Assembly (NCBI GenBank): GCA_013289795.1
Contig: JABCZH010000008.1
Span: forward strand, 124,001 to 188,000
DNA length: 64,000 bases
Source of the DNA: Acidobacteriota bacterium
Lineage (GTDB): Bacteria > Acidobacteriota > Terriglobia > Terriglobales > Acidobacteriaceae
Reading direction: 5' to 3'
The notes beneath the pieces were generated by a model. It was not told where the DNA came from and made no database searches. It was given only the letters and a program-made list of their open reading frames with translations. The position numbers were made by a program, and so were the translations under genes. Each line of letters starts with the position of its first letter. Positions within the stretch are counted from its first letter, which is position 1. This document shows positions 46,534-55,200 of the stretch, piece by piece.

Positions 46534-47127
46534 TCAGCGCCTACTCTGAAGTTGCAGCGCCAACTGAGAAAAGGCCGCGACGTCGTAGAAGTTCGTCAAA
46601 TCCAGATGGCCGGCCAGAGTGTCGCGCTCCTTGCCGTCCACCAATATCTTGGCCCGCGTAATTCCCGGAATGTTGGTCGCAAGGGTCTCCACCAGCGAAG
46701 CTACCGTGAGTTCTTCAATCAACACTCCAGAGCGATGCCCGTCTGCGAAGGCCGCGTTCAGATCAATCACGGCCAGCCCGGGGTCTACAAGATAAACATT
46801 GCGGATCTCTGACCCTGCTCCCAGTAAGTGAGGGGAAGATTTGTCGAGATAGATATTGAGCAGGGCGCGCAGTAATTCTTCGGCCCGCTCCTGGCGCCCC
46901 GCGGGCAGTGGAATCCGCGCCGCCTGGGCACGCAGGACTTCGCCATCATCGTAAGCGATGTACAGCGTCACCGCTTCGGTTGGCCCCGAAACCGGCGGTT
47001 CCACCGGCTGGGTTGACGCCGCCTCGGGCTGGCTCGCTCGTCCCCGCATGTGCCATGCGTAAAGACTCATGCCCAGCGCCAAAATGATCATGACCACCGC
47101 GCCCAGAATGAGTTGACGTGGAATCAT
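46534..47127 (-). CDS. GerMN-domain lipoprotein-like envelope protein
   Basis: 197-aa protein with an N-terminal membrane anchor ([20 protein letters not shown]), a proline-rich linker and a GerMN domain ([16 protein letters not shown] to [18 protein letters not shown]). GerMN domains are found in spore and cell-wall proteins and probably bind peptidoglycan or act as adaptors. The ATG overlaps the amidase stop (ATGA), so it is coupled to a cell-wall enzyme. The C-terminal extension ends in [11 protein letters not shown]. No spore context is implied in this organism. Confidence 0.88.
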   Translation of the reverse strand: MIPRQLILGAVVMIILALGMSLYAWHMRGRASQPEAASTQPVEPPVSGPTEAVTLYIAYDDGEVLRAQAARIPLPAGRQERAEELLRALLNIYLDKSSPHLLGAGSEIRNVYLVDPGLAVIDLNAAFADGHRSGVLIEELTVASLVETLATNIPGITRAKILVDGKERDTLAGHLDLTNFYDVAAFSQLALQLQSRR

Positions 47128-48584
47128 CTTCGCGCCGCCTGTAGTTTGTCGCGTGCGTCGGCCACACCCGCAGCCACCGCGGCAGCAATTGGCTGCTGAT
47201 AGGTCGCCGAGGCCAGTCGTGAAATGTCACCGTCTGGGGGCGCGATCTCAATCGCCACCGCCGCGCTGGTGATATTGTTCAATGGCCGCAGCGGTGCCGT
47301 CAGAGTTCGAACCGAAATCTGCTTGTCGTGCAGCGCCGCCGCCAGGCTGGTCGCCGCCGCATCACTCAGCGCGTGAAATGGAGACTGGGCCGCATCCCAG
47401 TCAAGGAACGGCCCGGCATTTTCTCCACCAGACGCAGCCAGCCCGGTGTACAGCCGAACGCCACTCCCCTGCGATGCAGCATGCACGCTGAGGTAAATCA
47501 CCGGAGCCGCCACGTTCGTCATGGCGGCCCGCTGATCGAGCGTCAGCGTAGCGTCCGAATCGCGAAGCAAAAGCGTGCGCAGTCCGCGGCTGTCGAGTTC
47601 CTGGCGTAGCAGTCGCGCGAACACCAGTGTTACATCTTTCTCCGCCATTTGCTCGGTGAGCGCCGCACCCCGTTCGTCGCCTCCGTGGCTGGCGTCGATG
47701 ACAGCGAAGTAATGTGGCGCGCCAGACGCCGGAGGTTTGGCAACAATCGCGGGCGACGCAGGCACACGAGTAGACAGAGGTGCAGTTGCAGGTGCAAGGG
47801 CAGCGGGCGGCGGAACCTGCGGTGCCGTCGCGGTCGCGGAGGGCGACGGCGGTGGTCCCACAGTGATCGTGCGCCCGTTGTCGCTGAAGCTGGCCAGCAC
47901 CGGGACCGTGGTCGTGACCACCAGCTCCGCCTCCCCGTTGCTCTCCACAAAACTGGCGGAAGTAATCACGGTGCTGTCAAAGCTAAGTCTCGGAGAGCTG
48001 GGCGCCACCACCGGGTCGTGACTGAACGTCATCCGCAGCTTTCCCGGTTCCGTCGCGATGGCCGGGTTCACCGGCGAACTGAAGGTCATGATCAACTTCG
48101 GCGGTGTGGTGTTGCTGACCTGTGCCGTGAAGTGGATCGCGACGCCGCCCACAAACAACCGTCGTGCCTTGGGGTTGAAACTTACCGGACCACCGAGCAT
48201 GCGCGAAAGCAGAATGCTGAGGTCGGCTAGCGGCACCAATCCCCGGCCACCTTCCAGCACGAAATTCGCGGATAGATCGAAGTCCGTACGCCGCGCCCGC
48301 GCCCCGCGCTTGTTGGCAGTGAACTCAGCGTCGGCATCGTTGTAGCGCAACCGCCAGTGGTCTCCATTCACCCGGGCGCTGACCGTGCCTAAAGGTTCGA
48401 GCACTTCCAGCAGGCCGACGTAGTCCATGCGGTTTCGCTCGACTACGGGAAGGGAATAGCTGGCAATGGTCGAATAGATGGAAACACGCTTATCTTCAGG
48501 GGACCCAGAAAGCAGAACTACAGAAACCAGCGCCAGCAGGACGGCCACCGCAACGCGCATAAGCCCGCGAGGCTCTGAACTCAC
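47124..48584 (-). CDS. N-acetylmuramoyl-L-alanine amidase (Amidase_3)
   Basis: About 486-aa exported amidase. A signal peptide (MRVAVAVLLALVSVVLLSGS) precedes AMIN-like or copper-amine-oxidase-N-like beta domains (VPLADLSILLSRMLGGPVSF), a Pro/Ala-rich linker, and the zinc amidase domain. The family VIDxGHGG appears as VIDASHGG, with Glu in MAEKDVTL and His in YLSVHAAS. It cleaves peptidoglycan side chains, with roles in cell separation. Several starts are possible: TTG 48608, GTG 48584 or ATG 48560; 48584 has AGGCGG upstream. Coupled to GerMN. Confidence 0.9.
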   Translation of the reverse strand: MSSEPRGLMRVAVAVLLALVSVVLLSGSPEDKRVSIYSTIASYSLPVVERNRMDYVGLLEVLEPLGTVSARVNGDHWRLRYNDADAEFTANKRGARARRTDFDLSANFVLEGGRGLVPLADLSILLSRMLGGPVSFNPKARRLFVGGVAIHFTAQVSNTTPPKLIMTFSSPVNPAIATEPGKLRMTFSHDPVVAPSSPRLSFDSTVITSASFVESNGEAELVVTTTVPVLASFSDNGRTITVGPPPSPSATATAPQVPPPAALAPATAPLSTRVPASPAIVAKPPASGAPHYFAVIDASHGGDERGAALTEQMAEKDVTLVFARLLRQELDSRGLRTLLLRDSDATLTLDQRAAMTNVAAPVIYLSVHAASQGSGVRLYTGLAASGGENAGPFLDWDAAQSPFHALSDAAATSLAAALHDKQISVRTLTAPLRPLNNITSAAVAIEIAPPDGDISRLASATYQQPIAAAVAAGVADARDKLQAARR

Positions 48585-48724
48585 GATGCCGCCTGCCGTG
48601 GTGGTCAAGATCCATCCATTATGGCGCGAACGTCGCTACCTTGCTTCGCGGTCTGGTTTTGCGAACTTTACGTTTAAATTACTCTCCACCTCACGCTCCC
48701 ATCGGCTGCCCCGACACCATCCGC

Positions 48725-50056
48725 CTACTCCAGTGCGTAAATCGTTAGCCCGCTGAGCAACTTGGGATAGAAGTCGGTCGACTTTTGCGGCAGCACCTCG
48801 CCCGCGAAAGCGATGTCCCTAACTTGCCGCATGCGCACCGGGTTCATGAGAAATGCCACGTTCGCCCCACCTGCCCGCACTCGCGCCATGGCCTCTTCTG
48901 CATCCCGCACGTAGCTGATATTTTGCTGGTTACGGATCGCCTCCTCGGAAATCCCCAATACACCTTCCAACAGGCACTTGTGCAGCTGAACCACATCGAG
49001 CGATTGCTGCCCTAGCGAAAGTCCGCTGAAGAAGTTGGATCCCACCGCCTGGGGAGTGTCCAGAAGAAACACGCGATCCGCAGTCACCGCCAACAGAGCC
49101 GTACCCGCGTGCCCGGCTTCCCGCAGGATTCCAGTCGCCCGCAATGCATCCACCGACGCATCGACTTCTTCCACGCTAAAAAACTGTTTGGCCCTGTGTC
49201 GTAGCTCATCGGGGGAGAATGACGCCAATCCCTGCACCACCCGGTGGGTCGGCAGGATCAGCAAACCGGGGCTCTCCATATTGACGAAGGTCATCATCAC
49301 CAACTCATAAGGGAAGATTTCAGAAGAGAACCCGTGTCTGCTGGTCGGGGGAGCAGTCTCCGCGCTGCTCCGCCGCTCGTTGCGATAGTTCAACGCTGTT
49401 TCGTAGCGATGGTGTCCGTCCGCAATAATTAGTTTCTTGTCGCGCATCTTGCTGCGAACCAGATCGACCAGGGCAGGGTCAGAAATCTTCGACACTCGAT
49501 GCCGAACCCCGTATTCGTCGCGAGCGTCAATCTCCGGTGCGGCAGCCGCCGCGGACAGCAGACCATCAATTTCTCCCGCCGGATCGCTATACAGCATAAA
49601 CAGCTGTCCAAAGTGGGCCCGCGTGGCCCGTAACAGATCCAGTCGGTCAGCTTTCGGCTTGGCCAGAGTCTGCTCATGGCGGAACACCACGTTGTCGGAG
49701 TAGTCCTCCAGCTCTCCCAGCGCAATGAATCCCCGGCGCCGTATTTCTTTGCTTTCCCCGGGAACCGTGAAATCTTGCACGTAGTCGTAGATCGAGGGCT
49801 GTGCCTCATGCAGAAAGATCCCTTGCCGCCGCCAATCGTTGAAGTAGGCCGCAGCCCGTGTGTATGTGTTCTCTCCCGCACCATCTGCCGCTTCCCGCTT
49901 CCCCAGGATGATGCGTACCAGGTTATGGGGGCTGGCCGCGTAGTAACGCTCCTGCATCTCCGGCGTGATCTTGTCGTAGGGCTGGGTTACGACCTTTGAG
50001 AGATCAACCCGCGCGGGGTCATATCGCAAAGCACGAAAGGGAGAAATGTGGGACAT
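48725..50056 (-). CDS. DUF1015 family protein
   Basis: 443-aa protein of the conserved DUF1015 family (COG4198). It starts MSHISPFRALRYD with the family core VTQPYDKITPEMQERYY, VFRHEQTLAKPKADRLDLL and the invariant-looking IIADGHHRYETALNYRN. No biochemical role is established. The start at 50056 matches the usual family opening. A TAGAAT lies 13 nt upstream of it, as for the Rieske gene. Stands alone, minus strand. Confidence 0.9.
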   Translation of the reverse strand: MSHISPFRALRYDPARVDLSKVVTQPYDKITPEMQERYYAASPHNLVRIILGKREAADGAGENTYTRAAAYFNDWRRQGIFLHEAQPSIYDYVQDFTVPGESKEIRRRGFIALGELEDYSDNVVFRHEQTLAKPKADRLDLLRATRAHFGQLFMLYSDPAGEIDGLLSAAAAAPEIDARDEYGVRHRVSKISDPALVDLVRSKMRDKKLIIADGHHRYETALNYRNERRSSAETAPPTSRHGFSSEIFPYELVMMTFVNMESPGLLILPTHRVVQGLASFSPDELRHRAKQFFSVEEVDASVDALRATGILREAGHAGTALLAVTADRVFLLDTPQAVGSNFFSGLSLGQQSLDVVQLHKCLLEGVLGISEEAIRNQQNISYVRDAEEAMARVRAGGANVAFLMNPVRMRQVRDIAFAGEVLPQKSTDFYPKLLSGLTIYALE

Positions 50057-50365
50057 GGGAGAAACTGACATTCTACTAGACAACCTGCGTACATCCAGAA
50101 CTCGGAATCGACGAGCCGGAAGCTGCCGCTACCGAATTTCATAGGGATGAGGATTAAGGCTGTAGAGAGAGGAAGAGGCACGGGCAAACATTTGCCTGAA
50201 AAGGCCCTCCTCCTTCCGAAAAAATGCCTGTCATCCTGCCCGCTTTCCTGTGTTACGATCAGCCTCAGTGAGGTTCTTTTGGCCCGCCTTTGTGGGCGGA
50301 GCGGGTCATCTCGCCCTGACCAAAGACGGCTCCCAGTCAGCCCTCCCTAGACGCTGAGTAGCGTT
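50057..50365. other. intergenic region upstream of the VWFA pair
   Basis: 309 nt between divergent genes. A GC-rich hairpin CCGCC / GGCGG (50284-50299) lies in the leader side of the VWFA gene, too weak and without U-tract to be a terminator. No gene, riboswitch or clear promoter was found. Confidence 0.4.
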
Positions 50366-51379
50366 ATGTCTGGCATCATAAGACCAGCCCCGGCCGGTTT
50401 CATCGCTCTCGCAATGGTTTTGACTTCCCTGGTTTCAGTTTCAATCGCCCAAGTCTCCATCGAAGACGTGCATGTCGCTCCCCGGGTCGAGCCGGCGAAG
50501 CCCAATCCGATGGATTCCGTCGATCCCTCGCTTCGTACCCACACCCGCCCCATGAAAGTCGACGTCAGCCTGGTGCTGATTCCGGTCACCATTACCGACC
50601 CCATGAATCGCCTGGTCACCGGGCTCGACAAGGAGAATTTTGAAGTCTTCGAGAACAAGGACCCGCAGGAACTGAAGTCCTTCTCCAGTGAAGACGCTCC
50701 GGTCTCGATCGGCGTCATCTTCGACATGAGTGGCAGCATGAGCAGCAAGATCGAGCGCGCTCGCGAGGCCGTGATCGAGTTCTTTAAGACTGCCAATCCT
50801 CAGGATGAATTTTTCATGATCGCTTTTGCCGACAAGCCGGAAGAGGTTTCCGACTTCACGTCTTCGGTGGAGGACATTCAGGGCAAGCTGGTGTACACCG
50901 TTCCCAAAGGACGGACCGCCCTGCTCGACGGCATTTATCTCGGCGTCAGCAAGATGCGCCAGGCGAAGTATCCCAAGAAGGCGTTGCTCATCATCTCCGA
51001 CGGTGGTGACAATCACAGCCGCTACACCGAAGGCGAAATCAAGTCCACGGTCCGCGAGGCGGATGTCATGATCTACGCCATCGGCATTTATGACCACAAC
51101 ATGGCCACTCCCGAGGAGGCCTCAGGGCCGGCCCTGCTTTCTGATATAACGGAAATCACCGGTGGACGCGCCTTTACCATCGACAATCCCAACGATCTCG
51201 GCGATGTGGCCACCAAGATTGGCATCGAACTGCGCAACCAGTACGTGCTGGGGTACCGTCCCAAGAACCCTGGGCATGACGGCAAATGGCGTAAGATAAA
51301 AGTGAAACTGATTCCGCCCAAAGGATTGCCGCCGCTCCGGGTTTTCGCCAAAACGGGATACTATGCACCTTCCGAATGA
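50366..51379 (+). CDS. exported VWFA-domain protein 1
   Basis: 337-aa exported protein. A signal peptide (GFIALAMVLTSLVSVSIAQ) precedes a beta domain (VTITDPMNRLVTGLDKENFE) and a von Willebrand factor A domain with the metal-ion-dependent adhesion site in FDMSGSMSSK and later ISDGGDNHS. This Acidobacteriota-type family (conserved in pairs) is probably extracellular or periplasmic and protein-binding. ATG 50366 follows TAGCGTT. The last 17 nt overlap the next VWFA gene. Confidence 0.92.
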   Translation: MSGIIRPAPAGFIALAMVLTSLVSVSIAQVSIEDVHVAPRVEPAKPNPMDSVDPSLRTHTRPMKVDVSLVLIPVTITDPMNRLVTGLDKENFEVFENKDPQELKSFSSEDAPVSIGVIFDMSGSMSSKIERAREAVIEFFKTANPQDEFFMIAFADKPEEVSDFTSSVEDIQGKLVYTVPKGRTALLDGIYLGVSKMRQAKYPKKALLIISDGGDNHSRYTEGEIKSTVREADVMIYAIGIYDHNMATPEEASGPALLSDITEITGGRAFTIDNPNDLGDVATKIGIELRNQYVLGYRPKNPGHDGKWRKIKVKLIPPKGLPPLRVFAKTGYYAPSE

Positions 51380-52346
51380 TCGTTGGCTGGTCCTGTTACT
51401 CATCTTTCTTTTTCTTACCACCACGGCGCCAACCCAAAACACATCTGTCCCCGCTCCCCCATCGCCCCGGACGCAGCAACCCCAGGAAAACGCCCCCAGC
51501 GAAGACAACAGCATCTTTGTGTTCAAGAAAGATGTCGAAGAAGTAGCCCTCCACGCCACCGTGGTCGATGACAAGAACCACATGGTGATGAACCTCCCCA
51601 AGGCAGCCTTCACGGTCATGGAAAATGGCCATCCTCAACCCATGACCTCGTTTCGCCAGGAAGACATTCCGGTCTCCATGTGCATTGTGATCGACAACTC
51701 CGGCTCCATGCGGGAAAAGCGCGACCAGGTTAACAAGGCCGCCTTGAATCTCGTCCGCTCCAGCAATCCTCAGGACGAAGTCTGTGTGGTCAATTTCAAC
51801 GACGAGTACTATCTCGATCAGCCCTTCACCAACAAGCTGCCCCTGCTGAAAGAGGCTCTGGAAAAGGTAGAGGCCCGCGGCGGCACTGCGCTGTACGATG
51901 CCATGGTTGCGACCTCCAATGAAATGAAAGCCCACGCCCGCCTACAGAAGAAAGTTCTGTTCGTAGTAACCGACGGCGAAGATAACGCCAGCACCGAAAC
52001 GCTAGAGCAAACCGTCCGCAACCTGCAGCAGGAAAACGGCCCTACGGTGTATGCCATTGGACTGCTGGAAAAATCGGCACGCCGCGCCCGCCGCGCTCTG
52101 GAAACCGTGGCTCAGGACACCGGAGGCATCGCGTTCCTCCCTAAGACGCTCGCGGAAGTCGACGCCATCAGCAGCACCATCGCTCACGACATTCGCAGCC
52201 AGTACACCATTGGATATAAGCCCACAACCCCGAAAAGCGTCGGCGGCTATCGCACCATCCACGTCGAAGCCCGTGCCAAAGGCTACAAAAAGCTCGTAGT
52301 CCGCACCCGTAGCGGCTATTACCCAGGTCAGGAACAGTCGCGCTAA
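51363..52346 (+). CDS. exported VWFA-domain protein 2
   Basis: 327-aa exported paralogue with the same plan: signal peptide (LVLLLIFLFLTTTAPTQ), proline-rich linker, N-terminal beta domain (ATVVDDKNHMVMNLPKAAF) and VWFA domain with IDNSGSMREK and VTDGEDNAS. It starts inside the end of the first VWFA gene, so the two are translated together and may form a hetero-oligomer. Sequence identity to the partner is modest, so they are old paralogues. Ligand unknown. Confidence 0.92.
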   Translation: MHLPNDRWLVLLLIFLFLTTTAPTQNTSVPAPPSPRTQQPQENAPSEDNSIFVFKKDVEEVALHATVVDDKNHMVMNLPKAAFTVMENGHPQPMTSFRQEDIPVSMCIVIDNSGSMREKRDQVNKAALNLVRSSNPQDEVCVVNFNDEYYLDQPFTNKLPLLKEALEKVEARGGTALYDAMVATSNEMKAHARLQKKVLFVVTDGEDNASTETLEQTVRNLQQENGPTVYAIGLLEKSARRARRALETVAQDTGGIAFLPKTLAEVDAISSTIAHDIRSQYTIGYKPTTPKSVGGYRTIHVEARAKGYKKLVVRTRSGYYPGQEQSR

Positions 52347-52352
52347 CCTGTC

Positions 52353-52390
52353 TCCGCGGTCTCTCCAGGTTTTCTCTGCGAACTCTGCAA
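52353..52390. repeat. single repeat arm before the cysteine synthase gene
   Basis: CTCCGCGGTCTCTCC, then TTTTCTCTGCGAACTCTGC, resembles the right arms of the CCACAGAG family and CAGAT-type repeats, without a partner. Possibly a decayed copy. Confidence 0.4.
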
Positions 52391-52473
52391 TAAAGGCTTT
52401 TCTCGGCCTTCCCCAACCTGCCCCTTACTTTCGTCCGATTGACGCTTCTGCTTCACCTTCCGTACTCTGTAGA

Positions 52474-53427
52474 GTGCACAAGACGCTCATCGAGCGAAGC
52501 CGCCTGCGGGTAGCCGACGACATTACTCAACTCGTTGGCGAAACTCCCATTCTTAAACTGAAGCGGATTGTCCCCGCCACTTCCGCCGGAGTCTACGCCA
52601 AGCTGGAGTATTTGAATCCCGGCGGCAGCGTGAAAGACCGCGCCGCGATCGGCATCATCCAGCGCGCAGAGGCGGAGGGAAAGCTCAAGCCAGGCGGGAC
52701 CATCGTTGAAGCCACGGCCGGCAACACCGGCATTGGCCTGGCATTGATCGGCGTGAACCGAGGCTACAAAGTCGCCTTGTTCGTCCCGGAACGCTTTTCG
52801 GAGGAAAAAGTCACGATCATGCGTGCCCTCGGCGCCGAGGTGACGCGCACCCCGGACGGTGAGGGGATGCTGGGAGCCATAAAACGCGCCAATGAACTTG
52901 TCGCTGATAATCCCAGCGCCTTCATGGCCTCACAGTTTGAAAACTCCGCCAATCCTGACTACCACTACCAAACTACGGCCCGCGAGCTCTTCGAACAGTT
53001 GGATGGACAGATCGATGCCGTCGTAATCGGCGCTGGCACCGCCGGCACCTTCACCGGAGTGGCGCGTTACCTCAAGGATCAACTGCCCAAGGTGTTGGCG
53101 TTTGCCGTCGAAACCCAGGGATCGGTCCTGGGAGGAGGTCAGCCTGGCCCGCATAAAGTAGAAGGAATCGGCGCCAGTTTCATTCCTAAGAACTTCGACC
53201 GCTCCGTCTGCGACGAAGTGCTGATGGTCAGTGACGCCGACGCCTTCGGCATGGTCAAACAACTGGCCGCACGCGAGGGAGTACTGTCAGGTTCGAGCGG
53301 CGGCGCCAACGTTTTCGCGTCTCTGCAGATCGCCAAGCGGCTGGGCGCAGGCAAGCATGTCGTAACCATGATCCCCGACTCCGCCGAACGCTATTTATCA
53401 AAGAAGATCTTTGACGGCGGAATTTGA
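52474..53427 (+). CDS. cysK: cysteine synthase family PLP enzyme
   Basis: 317-aa fold-type II PLP enzyme making cysteine from O-acetylserine and sulfide, or a close relative. The PLP lysine is in GGSVKDRAA, the phosphate loop in GTAGTFTGV and the substrate loop in EATAGNTGIGLAL; the Ser-rich SGSSGGANV lies at the C-terminal side. GTG 52474 is the start, after a single-arm repeat. A gamma-type transsulfuration enzyme follows after an intergenic inverted repeat, so the two may serve cysteine and methionine supply. CBS-like use of homocysteine is possible. Confidence 0.85.
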   Translation: MHKTLIERSRLRVADDITQLVGETPILKLKRIVPATSAGVYAKLEYLNPGGSVKDRAAIGIIQRAEAEGKLKPGGTIVEATAGNTGIGLALIGVNRGYKVALFVPERFSEEKVTIMRALGAEVTRTPDGEGMLGAIKRANELVADNPSAFMASQFENSANPDYHYQTTARELFEQLDGQIDAVVIGAGTAGTFTGVARYLKDQLPKVLAFAVETQGSVLGGGQPGPHKVEGIGASFIPKNFDRSVCDEVLMVSDADAFGMVKQLAAREGVLSGSSGGANVFASLQIAKRLGAGKHVVTMIPDSAERYLSKKIFDGGI

Positions 53428-53429
53428 AG

Positions 53430-53524
53430 GCATTCAGCACTCAGCCGTTAGCATTCAGCAAGTACACCACCCGTCCAGTGGAGCTTATCCCAGGGTGCCG
53501 GGCTGAATGCTGAGTGCTGAATGC
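53430..53524. repeat. intergenic inverted repeat, CATTCAGCACTCAGC family
   Basis: GCATTCAGCACTCAGC (53430-53445) is mirrored perfectly by GCTGAGTGCTGAATGC (53509-53524), 63 nt apart. Extra partial copies (GCATTCAGC and GCTGAATGC) lie inside the loop. It fills the gap between the cysteine synthase and the transsulfuration enzyme. Confidence 0.85.
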
Positions 53525-53554
53525 TAATTGCTTAGAACGCATCGAGTCTTACCT

Positions 53555-54712
53555 ATGTCCAAAACCAAACTCCCCGGTTTCGCCACTCGCGCCATCCACA
53601 CCGGTCAGGAACCCGACGCTGAAACCGGTTCCATCGCCGTCCCCATCCATCCCACTTCAACGTACCTCCAGCAAGAATTGGGCAAGAACAAGGGCTACGA
53701 GTACGCGCGCGTGTCGAATCCCACCCGCACTCGCCTTGAAGAAAACCTGGCTTCGCTCGAGGGTGGCATTGCATCGCGCGTCTTTGCCAGTGGGATGGCC
53801 GCGATCAACGCCCTCTGCACCATGTTCAAGTCTGGGGACCACATCGTCGCCGGGCACAATCTTTATGGTGGCGTGCCCCGCCTGTTCAACCAGATTCTCT
53901 CCGGCTACGGGATGGAATTCACCTACGTAGACACGTCGGAAGCAAAGAATGTGGAACGCGCCATCCGCCGGAACACGCGCATGGTTTACATCGAGACTCC
54001 CACCAACCCACTGATGGCCCTCAGCGACATTCGCGCCATCAGCGATGTTTGCCGCAAGAAGAAGGTTGAACTGGTCGTGGACAACACTTTCATGTCGCCT
54101 TATTTCCAACAGCCTATTGCACTGGGCGCCGACATGGTGGTTCACTCCACCACCAAATTCCTCAACGGACACAGCGACGGTCTGGGTGGCGTCGTGGTGT
54201 GCACCCGCTCCGATCAGGTTGAACAATTGAGCTTCGTGCAGAAGACCGCAGGAGCAATCCTCTCGCCGTTCGAGTGTTGGCTGGTACTGCGCGGGGTCAA
54301 GACATTGGCTGTCCGTATGGAACTGCACGACCGCAGTGGCCGCATTGTCGCCGACTTTCTCTCCCGGCACCGCAAGGTGAAGCAGGTCTTCTATCCCGGA
54401 TTGCCGGATCATCCTCAGTACGATCTTGCCCGCGAACAGATGACCGGTTTCGGTTCCATGATCACCTTCGAAACCGGTTCGCTCTCCAACGCGAAGAAGA
54501 TGCTGAAGACCGTCCGCCTCTGTTCACTGGCCGAGTCACTCGGAGGCGTCGAGACGCTGATCTCGCATCCCGCCACAATGACTCACGCTGCCATCGGCGA
54601 GAAAGGACGAATAGAAATCGGACTGACCGACGGTATGGTACGACTCTCCGTCGGCATCGAGGACGTAGGCGACATCATGGCCGACCTGGACCAGGCCCTA
54701 TCAACAATCTAA
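53555..54712 (+). CDS. trans-sulfuration PLP enzyme (cystathionine gamma-synthase/lyase family)
   Basis: 385-aa fold-type I PLP enzyme of the Cys/Met metabolism family. The start MSKTKLPGFATRAIHTGQEP is typical. Further marks are STYLQQELGKNKGYEYARVS, the PLP lysine in HSTTKFLNGHSDGLGG and the C-terminal EDVGDIMADLDQAL. Synthase, gamma-lyase and sulfhydrylase cannot be separated by these motifs. ATG 53555 is used; the frame upstream lies in the repeat. Probably acts with the cysteine synthase upstream. Confidence 0.92.
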   Translation: MSKTKLPGFATRAIHTGQEPDAETGSIAVPIHPTSTYLQQELGKNKGYEYARVSNPTRTRLEENLASLEGGIASRVFASGMAAINALCTMFKSGDHIVAGHNLYGGVPRLFNQILSGYGMEFTYVDTSEAKNVERAIRRNTRMVYIETPTNPLMALSDIRAISDVCRKKKVELVVDNTFMSPYFQQPIALGADMVVHSTTKFLNGHSDGLGGVVVCTRSDQVEQLSFVQKTAGAILSPFECWLVLRGVKTLAVRMELHDRSGRIVADFLSRHRKVKQVFYPGLPDHPQYDLAREQMTGFGSMITFETGSLSNAKKMLKTVRLCSLAESLGGVETLISHPATMTHAAIGEKGRIEIGLTDGMVRLSVGIEDVGDIMADLDQALSTI

Positions 54713-54824
54713 GCCGCAGATCAGGCAGACCAACGCAGATAACTTGTGTGATCTGCGCCTTTCTGCGAATATCAGCGGCTAGAAAGATTTTCTGATCTGT
54801 GCCTTTCTGCGAATATCTGCGGCT
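54713..54824. repeat. intergenic repeat with two CTTTCTGCGAATATC units
   Basis: Two 32-nt direct units (54749-54780 and 54793-54824) agree at 30 of 32 positions and contain CTTTCTGCGAATATC and end GCGGCT. GCCGCAGAT at 54713-54721 is an opposite-sense partner of the unit end. It starts at the stop of the transsulfuration gene. Confidence 0.75.
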
Positions 54825-54828
54825 GAAA

Positions 54829-55146
54829 TTACTGCACTGACTCGTCAATCCACTTCATGTAAGCCGGACAGCCATCGTCCGCCGCTATGCTCATGCACTC
54901 CGGCAATTGGTACGAATGCATTTCCCGGATGGCATCGCGCACCCGCGGGTACGCCGCAGCAGTAGTCTTGATCCACAAAAGCCACTCTTCCGCCTCTTCA
55001 GTTTTCCCCTTCCAGCGATAAATCGAAACCACTTTGGGCACAATATTCACGCAGGCGGCGAGCTTGCGCTCAATCAGCCCCTCCGCAATGCGCCGTGCTT
55101 CATCCACCGAACTCGCGGTGGTCAGGACGAGTCTCTTGTCAGTCAT
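54829..55146 (-). CDS. cutA: CutA-type divalent cation tolerance protein
   Basis: 105-aa trimeric CutA1. Family segments are VLTTASSVDEARRIAEGLIE, KLAACVNIVPKVVSIYRWKG, EEWLLWIKTT and the C-terminal CPAYMKWIDESV. In E. coli it was linked to copper tolerance; the biochemical role stays uncertain. AAAGGTGAT lies 5 nt before the ATG. It diverges from the phosphohexomutase gene over 54 nt. Confidence 0.95.
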   Translation of the reverse strand: MTDKRLVLTTASSVDEARRIAEGLIERKLAACVNIVPKVVSIYRWKGKTEEAEEWLLWIKTTAAAYPRVRDAIREMHSYQLPECMSIAADDGCPAYMKWIDESVQ

Positions 55147-55200
55147 ATAGAATCACCTTTACGAAAAAAGCTTATCACCTTGCGCGATCGCGCTGAATCC

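Noticed and set aside
52347-52473. SAM or T-box type leader before the cysteine synthase gene
   Set aside because: Short gap with a single repeat arm; no riboswitch core was recognised.
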